A DNA stretch of 7,927 nucleotides from Thermodesulfobacteriota bacterium (GTDB taxonomy: Bacteria; Desulfobacterota; Desulfocorpusculales; Desulfocorpusculum): positions 1 through 7,927 of the forward strand of contig JAPWUY010000070.1 of assembly GCA_028275295.1 (NCBI GenBank). Reading direction: 5' to 3'. The notes beneath the pieces were generated by a model that worked only from the letters and a program-made list of their open reading frames with translations, had not been told where the DNA came from and searched no databases. The position numbers and the translations under genes were made by a program. Below are positions 6,823 through 7,927 of the stretch, one piece after another; within the stretch, counting starts at the first letter, position 1, and every line of letters begins with the position of its first letter.

Positions 6823-7927
6823 ATGACGGAGGTAGTGATAGTCAGCGCTTGCAGGACAGCTATCGGGAGTTTCGGGGGGACCCTCAGGGACATCCCGGCA
6901 TCCAAGTTGGGCGCTATCGCCATAAAGGAAGCGGTGAAGAGGGCCAATCTCGAGCCTGGGGAGGTGGAAGAGGTCATAATGGGGAACGTGCTCCAGGCAG
7001 GCCAAGGCCAGAATCCCGCGAGGCAGGCTGCCATGGCAGCCGGGATTCCCCAGGAAGTGCCCTCCTTCACAGTGAACAAGGTGTGCGCCTCGGGCCTCAA
7101 GGCCGTGATCCTGGCAGCCCAGGCCATAGCTTTGGGGGATTGCAGGATCGTGGTGGCGGGCGGGATGGAGAACATGAGCCTGGCCCCCTATGCTGTCCCA
7201 AAAGCGAGGTGGGGCGAGAGGATGGGCCACGATCAATTCGTGGATCTCATGATTCATGATGGCCTGTGGGAGATATTCTACGGGTATCACATGGGGGTTA
7301 CGGCCGAGAACGTGGCGAAGCGCTACAACATAACCAGGGAAGAACAGGACCGCTTCGGCCTAGCGAGCCAGGAGAAGGCTTGGGCTGCAATAAGGGGGGG
7401 AAAGTTCAAGGAGGAGATAGTCCCAGTCGAGGTTCCCCAGAAAAAAGGGCCACCGGTTCTATTCGAGGTGGATGAGCACCCCCGGGAGACCTCGATGGAG
7501 AAGTTGGCAGCCCTGAAACCAGCTTTCCTTCCCGATGGGACGGTGACAGCGGGAAATGCCTCGGGCATAAATGATAGCGCAGCTGCCTTGGTGCTCATGT
7601 CGCATCAGGAGGCCAAGGCAAGGGGCCTCGCTCCCATGGCCAGGATTCGATCCTGGGCCTCTGCTGGTGTCGATCCCGCTTACATGGGCACAGGTCCCAT
7701 CCCGGCGACGAGGAGGGCTCTGGAAAAGGCTGGACTCACTATCCAGGACCTGGATCTCGTGGAACTGAACGAGGCCTTCGCTGCCCAGTCGCTCGCGTGC
7801 ATAAGGGAACTGGGACTCGACATGGAGAAGGTCAACCCCAATGGGGGGGCCATTGCCCTGGGCCATCCCATAGGGGCGAGCGGGGCGAGGATTCTGGTGA
7901 CCCTGCTTTACGAGATGAAAAGGCGGG
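6823..7927 (+). CDS. Thiolase 2, acetyl-CoA acetyltransferase type, 3' end beyond the window
   Basis: An open frame from the ATG at 6823 runs 368 codons to the right edge without a stop. GGGGAGGTAGGAG directly upstream supplies a strong ribosome site. The protein starts [20 protein letters not shown] and shows the thiolase nucleophile Cys88 in [21 protein letters not shown] (156-165, canonical covering loop), NEAFAAQ (316-322) and [16 protein letters not shown] (341-356, His348). The last motif, with the second catalytic cysteine near residue 378, falls just outside, so only about 25 residues should be missing. It is closely similar to thiolase 1 throughout and keeps the same residue numbering, but it has the standard motifs where thiolase 1 deviates. 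It is predicted to be a conventional acetoacetyl-CoA thiolase finishing beta-oxidation of butyryl-CoA. It begins 39 bases after thiolase 1, in the same operon. Confidence 0.92.
   Translation, partial: MTEVVIVSACRTAIGSFGGTLRDIPASKLGAIAIKEAVKRANLEPGEVEEVIMGNVLQAGQGQNPARQAAMAAGIPQEVPSFTVNKVCASGLKAVILAAQAIALGDCRIVVAGGMENMSLAPYAVPKARWGERMGHDQFVDLMIHDGLWEIFYGYHMGVTAENVAKRYNITREEQDRFGLASQEKAWAAIRGGKFKEEIVPVEVPQKKGPPVLFEVDEHPRETSMEKLAALKPAFLPDGTVTAGNASGINDSAAALVLMSHQEAKARGLAPMARIRSWASAGVDPAYMGTGPIPATRRALEKAGLTIQDLDLVELNEAFAAQSLACIRELGLDMEKVNPNGGAIALGHPIGASGARILVTLLYEMKRR

Larger units (their letters stand above)
5602..7927 (+). repeat. Tandem paralogous thiolase genes
   Basis: The two adjacent thiolase genes align without large gaps through at least 360 residues. 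They keep long shared blocks such as the N-terminal [33 protein letters not shown] and [19 protein letters not shown] similarity is also visible locally, for example around 6636-6670 versus 7855-7890. This indicates a gene duplication, or recruitment of two close homologues, with later divergence in the active-site loops of the first copy. Confidence 0.75.

Noticed and set aside
5449..7290. Minus-strand open frame of 613 codons antisense to meaB and the thiolases
   Set aside because: It runs antisense to clearly real genes on the plus strand, and its own internal repetition comes from the two paralogous thiolases. It has no recognisable motif or ribosome site.

Overview
The window is bacterial and looks like one catabolic operon with its divergent regulator. 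Evidence for Bacteria is a near-consensus sigma70 promoter (TTGACA-17-TATAAG), clear Shine-Dalgarno sites and a GntR-family regulator. The DNA is moderately GC-rich, with strong use of AGG (Arg) and ATA (Ile) codons. Together with a B12-dependent acyl-CoA mutase, an acyl-CoA dehydrogenase, thiolases and an XRE-cupin regulator, this suggests a fatty-acid-oxidising anaerobe, possibly thermophilic (Desulfobacterota-like or similar). That placement is inference and weak.

Layout: on the minus strand, positions 114 to 1 hold the first 38 codons of a GntR-type regulator that runs off the left edge. Its promoter and ribosome site lie at 164-121. A 425-bp intergenic region (115-539) carries that promoter, a possible weak plus-strand promoter (209-237), a very stable GC hairpin (359-389) and a small palindrome (433-446). 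I see no gene in it. From 540 to the right edge, seven plus-strand genes follow with short gaps or an overlap: mutase large subunit, B12-binding small subunit, acyl-CoA dehydrogenase, XRE-cupin regulator, MeaB-type GTPase, thiolase 1, and thiolase 2 (cut by the right edge).

The main observation is that the mutase, which most pipelines would name methylmalonyl-CoA mutase, carries Phe88 and Gln206 at the two positions where methylmalonyl-CoA mutases have the carboxylate-binding Tyr and Arg. Phe/Gln is the isobutyryl-CoA mutase signature. The neighbours fit this reading. The mutase would interconvert isobutyryl-CoA and n-butyryl-CoA, the dehydrogenase would make crotonyl-CoA, and the acetoacetyl-CoA-type thiolases would give two acetyl-CoA. 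MeaB would protect or reload the cobalamin cofactor. No methylmalonyl-CoA epimerase, decarboxylase or carboxylase is present in the window. The hydratase, 3-hydroxyacyl-CoA dehydrogenase, CoA-activating enzyme and electron-transfer flavoprotein are also not seen and would have to lie elsewhere. Two regulators, GntR (divergent) and XRE-cupin (inside the operon), suggest layered control by pathway acids or acyl-CoAs.
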